Shown here: one piece after another, positions 26,065 to 37,115 of the stretch
How the letters are laid out: each line of letters begins with the position of its first letter
Position numbering within the stretch: the first letter of the stretch is position 1
DNA from: Numida meleagris
Taxonomy: Eukaryota; Chordata; Aves; Galliformes; Numididae
NCBI RefSeq assembly: GCF_002078875.1
Contig: NC_034438.1
Location: 17,727,747 to 17,791,746 of the forward strand
Direction of reading: 5' to 3'
DNA length: 64,000 bases
Notes under the pieces: model-generated
Told to the model about the DNA's origin: nothing
Databases searched by the model: none
The model's input: only the letters and a program-made list of their open reading frames with translations
Translations under genes and position numbers: made by a program

Positions 26065-27139
26065 TCAGTTTGCTCATCAAAAAAGAAGTGTTAATATGGA
26101 GATACTGCTCTTTCTTTTTTTCTCTTTCTATCAGTCTCTCTCTTCATTTACATCTTACATGTCATCAGAACCACCTAGAGTGGTTTCCACAACAGAGGTG
26201 TTCTGCTCAGCTTGCCTAGTTTCAGAAGATGTTTTTGCTAAATTTAAATCACTTTAATGCTTTAACTTCTAATGCCTGATATTAAGTTTCCTCTGCTTGA
26301 GGCGAGATGTTTGTTAGCATGGTGCATTATGTTTGTGTGTGGATGGCACCAAACTTAACTCCCACTGTATCCAAGTCTATGCAGATTCCCATAGTCTGGA
26401 TGACACTGAGGCTTTTGTCTGTTTTATCTTACTAAATGCAAGTAACAAAGAGCAATTTTAATTTCTATACTCTGAGTAACCATGTAGGCATTACATTCAG
26501 AAATGACAGTACTGTGTTGATGGATCTGGAATGCTGATTTATACTTTTACATGAAAAAAATAGGAAAGTTGTATAAAAAGCCAAACTATGAATTCCCTTT
26601 ATTTGCATTATTTTATTTTACACGGTGTGTTTTCTGTAAGTGATCATCAGTTTAGGCAGTGGCTTTTTAATATTTGTCATGGGTTGATGAAGTATCTGAA
26701 ATGCTAATAGGAAGCACGGGGATGGAGTGGAGAGTTGTTGGCAAGAGAGGCAAACACTGGAAGGAGCAGCCAGTGCATTATGAGGGAGAGTCTCCTGGTA
26801 CAGCTGGTTTCAGGGATCTGGAAAATGAAGTATGTACTGGAGAGCCTCAAGCCTGCATTTCAGAGTCATCTTGTAGGAATGGAATGTTGTTTCTGCATTA
26901 GATATCAAAAAGAGGGAATTAATCTGAAGAAGTAGAGCACAATGTACTTTGTAACTTGCCCTTAGAAATGGCTAGTTTGAAAAAGTGGAAATACCCTATA
27001 TTTCAGTAACATATTTTAGAAATATTGAATTATGTGATTAATTCTCACTTGTGAAACTGTAATAGTTGTGAATAGTATGGGTATAGTATTATGGACTAGA
27101 AAGCATATTTTGAGGCTATTCTGTTCAGATAAGAGACCC
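26065..27139. other. Intergenic DNA without recognised features
   Basis: AT-rich DNA between CR1 and the LTR-like unit. Small frames show no recognisable family. Confidence 0.5.
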
Positions 27140-27613
27140 TCAATGAAAGAAAAACAGACTTATCAAACATCTGAGAAGCCAGGGCCTCCACACAAGCCCG
27201 AATTGACTCACTCTGTGGGTACGTTGGGATGCAACATGCAGGCATGAAGATACCCCCCTCTATCCTCCTTCCAAACTTATCTCTATCCAAGGACGAGCAG
27301 ATGTCCGAGTGTTGAGTGAGCAAATGTTTAGAAGTTAAATAATCAGCAATATACATGCTTAGCTAGCAACTATTTATGTTTAGCCAGTATCAGTATGTTT
27401 AGTTGAACGTTGGGAAGATTTGTGAACCTGAAGTACTCAGCCAATGAGGAACCAGGGGAGGAAAAGATAAGCACCGGGTAATAGGGCATAAAAGATGGAA
27501 CACTGTCTCTGCAGGTGCACTCCTGCTTGCAGGACGCCCACCGCTGCACTTGCGAATAAAATCTGCTTTTATCAGAGATACCGTCCTGATAAATTCTTCG
27601 GATATTTCCAACA
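27140..27613 (+). mobile_element. Probable solo LTR
   Basis: A TATA-like CATAAAAG at 27487-27494 is followed 60-70 bp later by a poly(A) signal AATAAA (27555-27560) and a short U5-like segment ending GATATTTCCAACA at 27613, a typical U3-R-U5 arrangement. The stretch between TATA and AATAAA is GC-rich and unlike its surroundings. The 5' limit and a target duplication could not be defined, so the start is approximate. No internal retroviral region adjoins it. Confidence 0.5.
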
Positions 27614-29490
27614 GTCTGTCAGGTAAGGTCTGTATAATGGATTTCTTCCTAAATTTGTGGTCTAGGTTATCACTCACTCCTTTATGCATTCTGTTCCCTA
27701 GCCCTCCCTTGGCCGTGGTAAGCAGAATAAAAGCATATGCTGCGTTCAATTTATTTTTGATTCTTTAAAATGTTCTCAGGTACAAAACCATATTGGCCTG
27801 ATGACTGTTCTGAGGCTGTTACTCTCTTCTGTGCTATACATACTTCCAGGTACAATTTGGCTTCAGAAGATTAAATAACATATTTTACTATAAAAATTGC
27901 TAAAAATATTGCTTGATAAATTTGCTTGTCTGGCTATTTTCTGTCTTTCCTCTTGCTCTTCGTGAATGACAGTGACTACATTTACACCAGGATTTCTTCA
28001 TTGGTGAAGAAACCCACATGGAATCTATCAGTGCAGTTTGATTATTCCCCACAGAACCATGACTGGCTGTATCAGAAGAATCATGCTTCTGGCTGTATAA
28101 TGTCTGTCCATAGCAGGAGAGCCAGCTGGTACAATTACACTGAGTATGACAGAAAAAACAAAATTAACACTGCTGTGCCTTCAGGCTTACAAAAATTCCA
28201 TTAAACTCATCATCAGCTTTGAGGAATGGTCTTGCAGACTAGGCTGGAACAACATGCAAACTGACATGCGTTGAAAGAGGAGAAACCTGGTTTGAGTTTT
28301 GCTACTGGGGTCTGTAAGGTCAGGACATCAACCCCACTGCTTGCAGGACCCTGCTTTTTGTGAAATGGCACTGGCATTCTGTGTTCTGCTACGGAACAAA
28401 AAGAAACGTGAATCAAACCCATTTTCCACTACTGCTTAAAGGCTGTTTTCTCAACAGCTATCAAGGGTTTGCTGTGGATACTGATATTGATGTGGATATA
28501 GTCCCAACGAGGAAACAGAAGGCTCACAAACGAGCATCTCAAACTGAAACCTATTAGGAGAGTTGATACAGGTGAATCTGTAGTCTGCTGTTGATTGTCA
28601 CAGCACTCTCCTGGCACCTGCAGTGTGTAACAGCAGAGCCAGAGAATGCTGTGCAGAGTGAAGACTTCAGCCATAACTCACCTGGATGAATTGAAAGATC
28701 ACTTCAGTTCATTAGTAGCGCCTCTGGTGCATGTTGTCAAGGTGCACTGACAGTGCTTTATTGACTCTAAGTGCTTTGGCGTTACCTCAGCTCAATTTCC
28801 TAATCACATCTACTCATCGTCTTACAGGATTGTATGTGTCTCTTTGGGTCTCATATGCAACCTTTTGATTAGAACTCTTTTTGGAATTTCCTATGTTTGA
28901 AGCATTCAGCACCACAAGCCCTAAGACACATGGGTTACGCTCCTGCACCCTGCCTGCAGCTCTGGTCAAAAGTTTGAACAATTTAAAGGATGAGGAAGAA
29001 GAGTAAGATTGCAACACAGATGGGATTGTGATGGGAACTGAAAAACTCCACCTTAGCCCTTGGAAATTGGAGCTGGGGCAGCCTGGTGAGAATTGACTGG
29101 TGGGTAAATGAGTCTATGGTGCTTTCTGAGTTTTTTTTTTTTTTTTTTTTTAAGGGTGGAATTTTCATGCATCTCTCTACTTTCCAGCTTTCTCAGCTGT
29201 TTATTTTTGCTTTCAAATACTTTAATTTTTGGGAGCGTGTGTATGTCCGCAGCGCCATTCGGAACCCCACGGTCCGCCCCGTGCCTGTGGCCGGCATTCC
29301 GCGTCGTTCCACTCCTACTGAGAGGAAACTGCCTGTGCATCGAGCAGAACCGAGTAGAGGAAACGGCTAATAAAAGTAAATACAGAAGGCTCTGTAAGTG
29401 CTTGCCAGCATCCTTCCTAATGACATTTAAGCCTACTTTTGCGTATTTAATTTTTCAATTTTTCATTTAATTAATTGCAGAATAATTAGA
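27614..29490. other. Intergenic DNA upstream of the GPBP1 island
   Basis: Nothing recognised apart from a T21 run at 29131-29151. Short frames here have no family similarity. Confidence 0.5.
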
Positions 29491-29804
29491 CTCGCAATGG
29501 CAATGAGATTTCCAAGCTGCTGGGCGCCATTTCAGACACTGAGCGCAGCCCCGCCGAGGGTTGCATCGCGCTCTGTTCGGAAAGGCACGCGGCTAGCGGT
29601 TGCGATCCACGGGACGCGCGTTCCCCCCCGTGCTCAGGCTGTTGTTCCCCGCTCACCCAAGGCTCGGCGGCGCGGCGCGGCCGCTGACTGCGCGCTCCGT
29701 GACGGCGGCGCCGGGAACTCCCGTAGGCGGGGGGAAGGGGCGGAGCATGGCGCGCGCAGGGGATTCCCCCGCCGCCCCGCGCGGAACGTTCGGGATTGTT
29801 CCCG

Positions 29805-29812
29805 TGACGTCA
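29805..29812 (+). promoter_or_regulatory. CRE palindrome in GPBP1 promoter
   Basis: TGACGTCA, a full consensus site for CREB/ATF factors, about 150 bp upstream of the YY1-like site and the gap. Confidence 0.6.
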
Positions 29813-29912
29813 CCACACGGGAGCTCCCGCCAGCGGGGGCGGGGGCTGGGTCGCACACCTCGGCGGCGGCCAGGGAGCCCCGCCCCGGGCTCCCGCGGGG
29901 TCGCGCGGCGGC

Positions 29913-29921
29913 TCTCGCGAG
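29913..29921 (+). promoter_or_regulatory. TCTCGCGAG element in GPBP1 promoter
   Basis: Nine of ten bases of the TCTCGCGAGA motif found in many CpG-island promoters and bound by BANP. The last base is G rather than A. Confidence 0.5.
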
Positions 29922-29992
29922 GTTTGATCGCGCGGAGCGTTGCTGCTCGGAGCGGCGCCATTTTGGGAGCGAGGCGAGCGGTGTGTGTGGCT

Positions 29993-30187
29993 NNNNNNNN
30001 NNNNNNNNNNNNNNNNNNNNNNNNNNNNNNNNNNNNNNNNNNNNNNNNNNNNNNNNNNNNNNNNNNNNNNNNNNNNNNNNNNNNNNNNNNNNNNNNNNNN
30101 NNNNNNNNNNNNNNNNNNNNNNNNNNNNNNNNNNNNNNNNNNNNNNNNNNNNNNNNNNNNNNNNNNNNNNNNNNNNNNNNNNNNNNN
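29993..30187. other. Assembly gap (195 N)
   Basis: A run of N inside the GPBP1 CpG island, directly after GTGTGTGTGGCT. GC-rich drop-out in sequencing is the likely cause. Any protein frame spanning it is meaningless. Confidence 1.
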
Positions 30188-33100
30188 GGGCGGTACTGCC
30201 GTGAGGGGCGCGAGGCCGCCCCGCTCCCTCCCCCGCCGCGGGGCCCCAGGGAAGGGGAGACCGCTTCCAGGGGAAGCGGGAACGGCCGCCCCGGCCCCGC
30301 AGCAGGGCCGGCAGAGCCCCTCCCGCCTCCTGTCCGCCACAAAGGGCCTCGCGGAGCTGGGCTGTTCCGATCCGGGCTGAGCCGGAGCCGGGACCGGGAA
30401 TCCCCCGCCGCTCCCTCGGGACCGCGCGAGTCCCCCGCCCGGGGCAGTGCCCCACTTCAGGTGTCACCCGCAGCTCGGTTCGTCCCCAATAAAATGAGGA
30501 ATACCCCTTCCTTCTGGGTTGGCGTCCGCTTCTCAGAGCGGAGGAGATGCCCGCACCTCGCAGAACGGCAGCGAAGCGTTTGCGCTGCTACGTGCTCCGG
30601 TAGATGAATGCCCGCAGCCTCTGCGGGGTGCGGGTGCCGCACTCAGCCCTCCGAGTTCGGGTTCCGCTGCTGATCGCGCGCGCGGTTGTTTGGAGGTTGA
30701 GGTGTGTCTGTCTGTACAGCGCCGATTCTGATTCCAGAATGGATAAGTCATGACTCTGGTTCTTCTTTCTGTAGGCAGTTTGCGTTACGGAGAGCCCCAG
30801 GTGTCGGAGTCTTTTGCCTCAGCTGTTGGCGTTGGGGAGGAAGAGCGGTGGGAGCCGATCTGCCGCAGCCGCTTCCTTTCAAAGCGGAGAAACGCCGGGC
30901 GCTGCTGGGGATTGTTTGTCCGAGTGTTTCCTCCTGAACAGGCTTCAGAAACAGTCAGCGGACGGCGCAGAAACGACTGGGAATTCTAAGTCTGAGCTTT
31001 CTCTTTCTGGAAGTGCAGAGGATCTCACCCTCGGACACTTGTGTGGATGGCATGGATATACGGCTGAGTTTATCAAGTTTGGAATGCTTTTGCTGTCCAA
31101 ATAAAGTGCTTTTAGGTTTTCAGGCACTTTTTTTCTTCTGAGCACTGCTCTGTCTGTGTCGCAGACATAACCAGAGTTGTAGGCTCTCTCCAGATCAGAT
31201 GCTGCCGGAGTCTCTGGATAGACATTACTGAAAAGTTTCATGGCAGATATTCTTACCCCTATGTTATTTTTTAGATTTTCTCACATAGCCTTTTGTCTTT
31301 TGCAGTGCTACCCATTTTCTAAATGAAGAGTCTAACAGAAATCTGTTTATCCTTTTTTCTTTTTTGTTTTATTTAATATTTTTCAAAAATGTTGCCGATA
31401 AGCAATATGGCGGTATCTAGATAGCTGTTGTTTACAATTGCTTCTGTTACCTGGAATGAAGATGTGTTCTTCAGTTCAGATGTGAAATTTGGATTTTCAG
31501 CTTCACAATTTGTGACATAAAAAGTGTATTTATTTCATTTGGAGCTGATGGTTCTTATAGCAATACATTCATGGAATAGATGAGAGAAAAAGCTTTCAGA
31601 AAAAAAACAAACTTTTTAAGTGAGAGACTCGGTAGATTTTGAAATCTACGTATTTCAGCAAGAAGGATGGATAGCTGATTCCTGTGAGGTTAAATCTATG
31701 TCAGGCAGCTACGAATGTAGTATCAACAAGAACTTGGGATATTATCTCAAGGAAAACAAACTGGAAAAATATAAATCACGTGGAGTTAACACCTTGTGCG
31801 GTCCTCTTGGATTAGGCAAGTATTGTGTTCATAAATCAATTTACATTTGAACAAATGCTTTACCAGTAGAATGTTTAAATCAGTGACATTGACGTTCTGG
31901 AGGATATAGTTGTGTGTTTTTTTTTTAATGTTGAAACGAGCTAGCAGAATCTAGTTTTTATTTGTTTTTTTTGATAATTACTGGAATGTCTTTAAGAATT
32001 TGCAGAATACATGCCCTACTACTACAAGAGCAGTTTGTAAGTAGGAGTGTGATTTTTTTTTTTTCTGTGAGATTAAATAATACGTACTTCTAGACAGAAT
32101 CTGGAGGTAACTTAACCCCTCCTAAACTTGAAAATGAGCTACTGTACTTCCTGAATAAATCTGCTGGGTAGCTTGTCTTCCAGTTTTCTTTAGACATGTT
32201 TGCAGCATGAAGGTAATGATAATGTGGCTTTGGTTTTTTGATGGCTTTCCGCTATTCTTTGTTATGTATGGAAGCCAATTGTTTATTACCAGAAGGTAAT
32301 TTACTACCTATGTAATCTGGTATTTTAATGTATTGTTATGTTAAGGTTGTGTTTAAAGTAATTTCCTATTCTGCAGTGGGAATGAGTCTGACTTGAAACT
32401 GTACCATAACGAAAAAAGTAAAGTCACTTTGGGAGTGGTTCAAAACCAAAATATATTGGTTAGACAACAAATTTTACTATTACTGTTAGATTTTCTGCTG
32501 CCTTCTCTGCCTGTAGTAGTTAAATGTTTCTCAATGTAGATGCAGTTTAAATGTGGAAATTAATATATATTTATAATATTTTCTTTGCAGGCTTGTGTTC
32601 GGCTGAATTGATACTACTTAAAAGAAAATTAAGATGGACAGAACAACTTAATTCAAAAGTTAGTGGTAATTTTACTAAATAAAACTCCTCTTTCCTTCCC
32701 TGATTGATCATAAAGCTTGAAATAATTAAAGCATTATCAGACTATAAACTCAGTGTCTGGTAAGGGTGGCATTTATTGTAGTCGTGACCTTTTCAAAAAT
32801 TTGTCAGAGCTTCTGCAGTACTGAAGTATTACTAATACTGAGCTCATTTAAAAAAAAAAATTAGTCTCTGTTAGGGCATTGCAAACATGTTTGAGGAGAT
32901 GACATATGATAGCCTGATAGAGAAGTAATTTTAAGCTTGGGTAACTGTGTCTAAAGATAGCCAGATTTCTTTTTTTCCTATGGCTGTTTATTTTGACCAC
33001 GAATGAAAGACTTGCCTCTAAACAGTTTTCTCAGTATCACTTAAGTAGTTCTGTTTCCGGGGGGATGTCCTCTGGGTATCCAGAAGTTGATTGAGCTTCA

Positions 33101-33856
33101 GCATTTTGCATTCTTTTTTGAATGGTCTTGCTGTTCTGATATTTTAACTTGTATTTCAGTTTTGCTGTTTTGAAAATACATAAACTGTGGTTGATGAATA
33201 GGAATCTGTTTCAGTAATCTCTTGTGGCTGTGGCCTGGGGCTTTTCTGCATTGAGTCTTTTAGTGTGGCTGTCGATTGAGTGAATGAATTGAGCCACATG
33301 TAAAGGAACCAAACCAACAGAGAAGGATTTTCTTCATTCTTCTAGTTGAAGTGGCCTGTGTTTTGCCTGAAACTATTTGGTGAATGGAAAGAATTCAGGC
33401 TTAAGTGGCCATTTTATTATGTTTTGTCTACTATATGCCCACAGGCATAGTGATGCAAGTACCAATCCTTAAGTAGTACAAAAAGTGATTCCTGCTTTAT
33501 TTTTCAAGCTATTAATTTTCAGTGCTGTGATAAACTTTTACCTCTTAATGGGAAGGGGGGTCTCACTGAAATTAAGGAGCTGCATCTCCCCACATAGTAT
33601 TTGGAATCACATCTTTGTCTAGTCTCTCTCTTCTAGATGTTTTGGAGATTTAGCTTTTTGGCTTTATTAAATTATCTCTCCACAACTTTCTGGCTGCTGG
33701 TACAGCTGTTTTCTTTTTCACAGTGTTAACACTTGGAAAGTGTGGTTGGTCTGATTTGATTGTGTCAAATCACAAAACCATGACAGATTGCATATGTATT
33801 TGACATAAATTCATATGTGCTTTATGACTGTGCCCTTGTACCCCGAACTAAGCTCG

Positions 33857-34362
33857 TACGAGGGCTGCATAGAAAGCAGTTCCTCCCTCATGATGGCAGA
33901 GGCAGATGTTGGTGGTACGGCAGGAGAGGTTGAACCTCCCATGTGACATTCCATTACATGTTGTTGCCGTGTGACAGATGGCAGCAGAGGGGCAGTCTGA
34001 CAGAATGGTGTCTTGACAAGGGAATGGGTATGAAGCAGAGTGTTTTGTTGAATTCCTACCTGTGGAAAAATGGCTCCTATTGGCATTCATCAGCGCTTAC
34101 TGAACGTTGATAGAGACCAAACAGAGGATGTGAGTGCAGTGAGGCAGTGGGTGGTGTGTTTCAGCGGTGATAATGGCAGTTGTGTCCAGTGGTGCAGATT
34201 TTTGTGAGGGTAGCATGCAGGCTCTTGTTCATGGCTGATGAAAATGCGTAGGTAATAGTGGTGACTGTTTTGTAGTAAAGAATTTGCTCTATCAAATAGT
34301 GTTAATGTGCTTTTTGTATCCGTTGTAGTTTAGGAGGCATTACTTTCAGGGTGGCCAGTGTA
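33857..34362 (+). mobile_element. Non-autonomous Tc1/mariner element (Galluhop-like), copy 2
   Basis: Starts TACGAGGGCTGCATAGAAAG and ends TAGGAGGCATTACTTTCAGG then GTGGCCAGTGTA. The internal order matches copies 1 and 3: GTGTGACAGATGGCAGCAGA, TGGCTCCTATTGGCATTCAT, GGATGTGAGTGCAGTGAGGC and GCATGCAGGCTCTTGTTCAT. Its coding remnant is broken by stops. Confidence 0.82.
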
Positions 34363-35494
34363 GCTGGGTGAGGCCCATTGAGGAGACAATACCTAGCATG
34401 GTTCACTTTAATACCTTCTTTAGGTTATTATTTGTGTAGTGCTGGCAGTCTATTAAGTGGTTTGCAGACAAGTATGAAGTTAAGGTCTTTGCCCCAGGGA
34501 GATTATACTTTCATCCTTGATGTAAACATAACTTTTGTACTAGATTAATTCTGAGCAGTTTGGCTCTTTTCTTGCCAAACTTCTTTTCTTCTGGTAGAAT
34601 CCTAAAATGGGTTGGTTTCTATTGAGAAATTTTTGTTAACAGTGGAGGCTGCTCTGCTATGTGGAAAAAAGTACTTCTTGTGGAAGCTTTTAAGTGTAAG
34701 CAGAGTTGAAACTTGCAGCAACACTTAAGTGGAGTTAAATCTGTAAAATGTAGTAGGAAAATTGTGCAGATAACGTGCTTTCTTAGTACAACACAAGGTC
34801 ATGCACTTGGAAAAAAAAGTAGTTCCTTTTTCCCACTGCCCACTTCTAGTGGGTCTCCTCTGTTTAAAATGTGTTTCTTCTGTTTAAAACAGTTTGACAG
34901 CGATCAAGGACTTCTGGGGAAAGTGCTTTTGTTTCTTCTAGCGCTGAGAGTAGAATTTCTTCTACAAGAGCAACTATTTGCAGGCCTGATTAAAAATGAA
35001 CTTGAATGAGGCTTGGCACGGTTTTTGTTTTCTTGTTACTGTGTTTCTGAGCAGTAATGATGACTGGTGATAATGCTGTATATGGCACTGTCAGCTTTTC
35101 CACAATCATTTCCTTTATTTTTTGATGGAGGGTAAGCATACTCTGCAAAACAGCTGAAATATATAGAATTGGTTTTCAGCTTTATTTTGCTGAGGATATT
35201 TCAAAACTGCCATCTTTTACAACTTTTTCTTCAGATTCCTTAGGAAGACTCTGAAACGCAAAACAATTCCCAGTGATTTTGTTACGTTATATATGCTGTA
35301 CTGAAGGGTGATGTTACTGCTTTAACACTTCAACTTTTGAACTTTGAACCTTGTGGTGGGCAAGAAATCAGTGCTTACCTGGATTTCCACTAAATGGTAG
35401 GGCAAGTGTAGGATTTCAGGTAAAAGGAACCTGGTTGTAGTTTACCTCCAAATAAGGAAGTTAATCTGTGCTACAGTATATGTGTTCTATATTG

Positions 35495-35562
35495 TGATAG
35501 GTGGATGGCTAGACTGGATGATCTTAAAGGTCTTTTCCAACCTTGATGATTCTATGATTCTC
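35495..35562 (+). mobile_element. CR1 LINE 3' terminus
   Basis: GTGATAGGTGGATGGCTAGA, then CTTTTCCAACCTTGATGATT and CTATGATTCT, about the last 70 bp of CR1, followed directly by a TA-rich simple repeat. Confidence 0.88.
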
Positions 35563-35564
35563 TC

Positions 35565-35632
35565 TCTATATATTTGATTTAGATTTTGTGTGTATATATA
35601 GATATACATATGTATGCATATATATATATATA
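35565..35632. repeat. TA/TATG-rich simple repeat
   Basis: Degenerate TATATA stretch including TATATATATATATA at about 35,618-35,631, next to the CR1 3' end. Confidence 0.75.
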
Positions 35633-36091
35633 GCTTAGATTTTAATACAGTCCAAGAAGGAAAAGCTTTGGATAAAAATGGTGAAAAAGTTATTCTCAGC
35701 TTTCTCATAAACTTGCTGTTTCTAAAACATCTCCTAAAAGATAGTTTGATTTTTGTGACACTGATGCATGAGACACAGGAGTGATGTAAACCCTGTTGGT
35801 TGCAAACCATATCTATAAACAAAAAGAGGACCATCCTGTAGAGAGCGGTATTTGTGATTTTTAGAACAGTGGTCTTTCAGGAAGTCTACTGACATTCTAA
35901 ATACGCAAAATAAAGGTAGCAAGTGCTCTTTAGTTGAGTCATGCTCACATAGGGCTCTTGAGCCATAAGTAGAAAGTAAGGTGTGTTTTTCTTGTTTTGC
36001 TGTTTGTTTTTGCTATGACACTGTAGTATTTGGTTTTAGGACTCTGTCTTTACCAGCTAATGTGTTAACTTAAGTGTTGAAAAAAAATTAA

Positions 36092-37115
36092 TAGAATCAT
36101 GGGATATCCAGAGTTTCAAGGGACCCACAGGGATCACTGAGTCCAACTCCAGGCTCCACACAGGAACTGCCGAAAATCCAAACCCTATATCTGAGACTGG
36201 TGTACAAACACTCCTTGAACTCTGGCAGTTGGGATCGTGACCACTGCCCTGTGGACCCTGCTCCAGGGCTCGACCACCCTCTGGTGCAGAACCTGTCCCT
36301 AACTCCCAGCTGCCTCTTCCCTAGCACAGCTCCATGCCGTTCCCTCGGGCCCTGTCTCTGTCACAGAGAGCAGAGCTCAAGGCTGCCCCTCCACTCCCTG
36401 TGAGGAGCTGCAGCTGCCATGACATCTCCCCTCAGCTCCTCTGCTCTGGGCTGAACACACCCAGGGGCCTTGGCCGCTCCTCACACACCTTGCCCTCCAG
36501 ATCCTTCAGTATCTTTGTAGTCCTTCTTTGGACACTCTCTAATAATTGTATGTCCTTATACTGTGGCATCCAATCCTGTGCACTGAGCTTGAGGTGAGGC
36601 TACACCAGCTCTGAGCAGAGTGGGACAGTCCTTCCCTTCACCCGCTGGCAGTGCTGGGCCTGGGGCACCCCAGGGTACAGTTGTACCTTTGGGCTGCCAG
36701 GGCACACTGCTGGCTCAGATTCAGCATGTAGTCACTGGAGCCCCAAAGTCCCTTTCTGTGGGGCTGCTCTCCAGCCTCTCATCCTCGGTCTGTGCGTATA
36801 TCCTGGGATGCACTGTCTCTGGTGCAGACTCTGACACTTGCTTTTCTTGACATTCATGCAGCTGTTCATTGTTCACCCCTTCAACTTGCCAGCATCTCTG
36901 CCATCAAGTGAGTCTCCAGCTCTTGCCAATTTATTGTTGTCTGTGTACTTCCAGGATTTGATACTAAGTATCTAAGTCATTGATGAAAATACTGAAAAGA
37001 ACTGGCCCTAAAATGGTGCCCTAGGGAACCCCACTAGTGACTGGCTACCTGCCTTATGTAACCCCATTTACTATAACTGCTTGAGCCCAATCCATCTGCT
37101 TATTGTTTGTCCGTC
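36092..37115 (-). mobile_element. CR1 LINE fragment, about 1 kb, older subfamily
   Basis: The plus strand starts TAGAATCATGGGATATCCAG and continues with ACTGAGTCCAACTCCAGGCT, GACATCTCCCCTCAGCTCCT, GGCTGAACACACCCAGGGGC and AAGAACTGGCCCTAAAATGG, the reverse complement of CR1 ORF2 C-terminus and upstream sequence. It is frame-disrupted throughout. It extends further 5' than most copies here. Confidence 0.85.

Larger units (their letters stand above)
29500..30700 (+). promoter_or_regulatory. GPBP1: CpG island and promoter of GPBP1
   Basis: A sharp rise in GC and CpG density, divergent from MIER3 and upstream of the GPBP1 coding exons. It contains a perfect palindromic CRE TGACGTCA (29805-29812), a TCTCGCGAG element (29913-29921) and an YY1-like GCGCCATTTT (29955-29964), then a run of N. 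The non-coding first exon of GPBP1 most likely begins here. Its exact position and donor may be in the gap. Confidence 0.8.

Noticed and set aside
27926..28204. A 92-codon frame with a hydrophobic start, possibly a small secreted protein
   Set aside because: No recognisable family, no promoter or splice context, and length within chance for this AT content.
29497..30607. Long frames across the GPBP1 CpG island
   Set aside because: They read through the run of N and are Pro/Gly/Arg-rich without family similarity.
31620..31850. A 76-codon open frame as a small gene
   Set aside because: No Kozak support, no family recognised, and it lies in the GPBP1 5' intron. It is kept only as a weak candidate for a non-coding exon.
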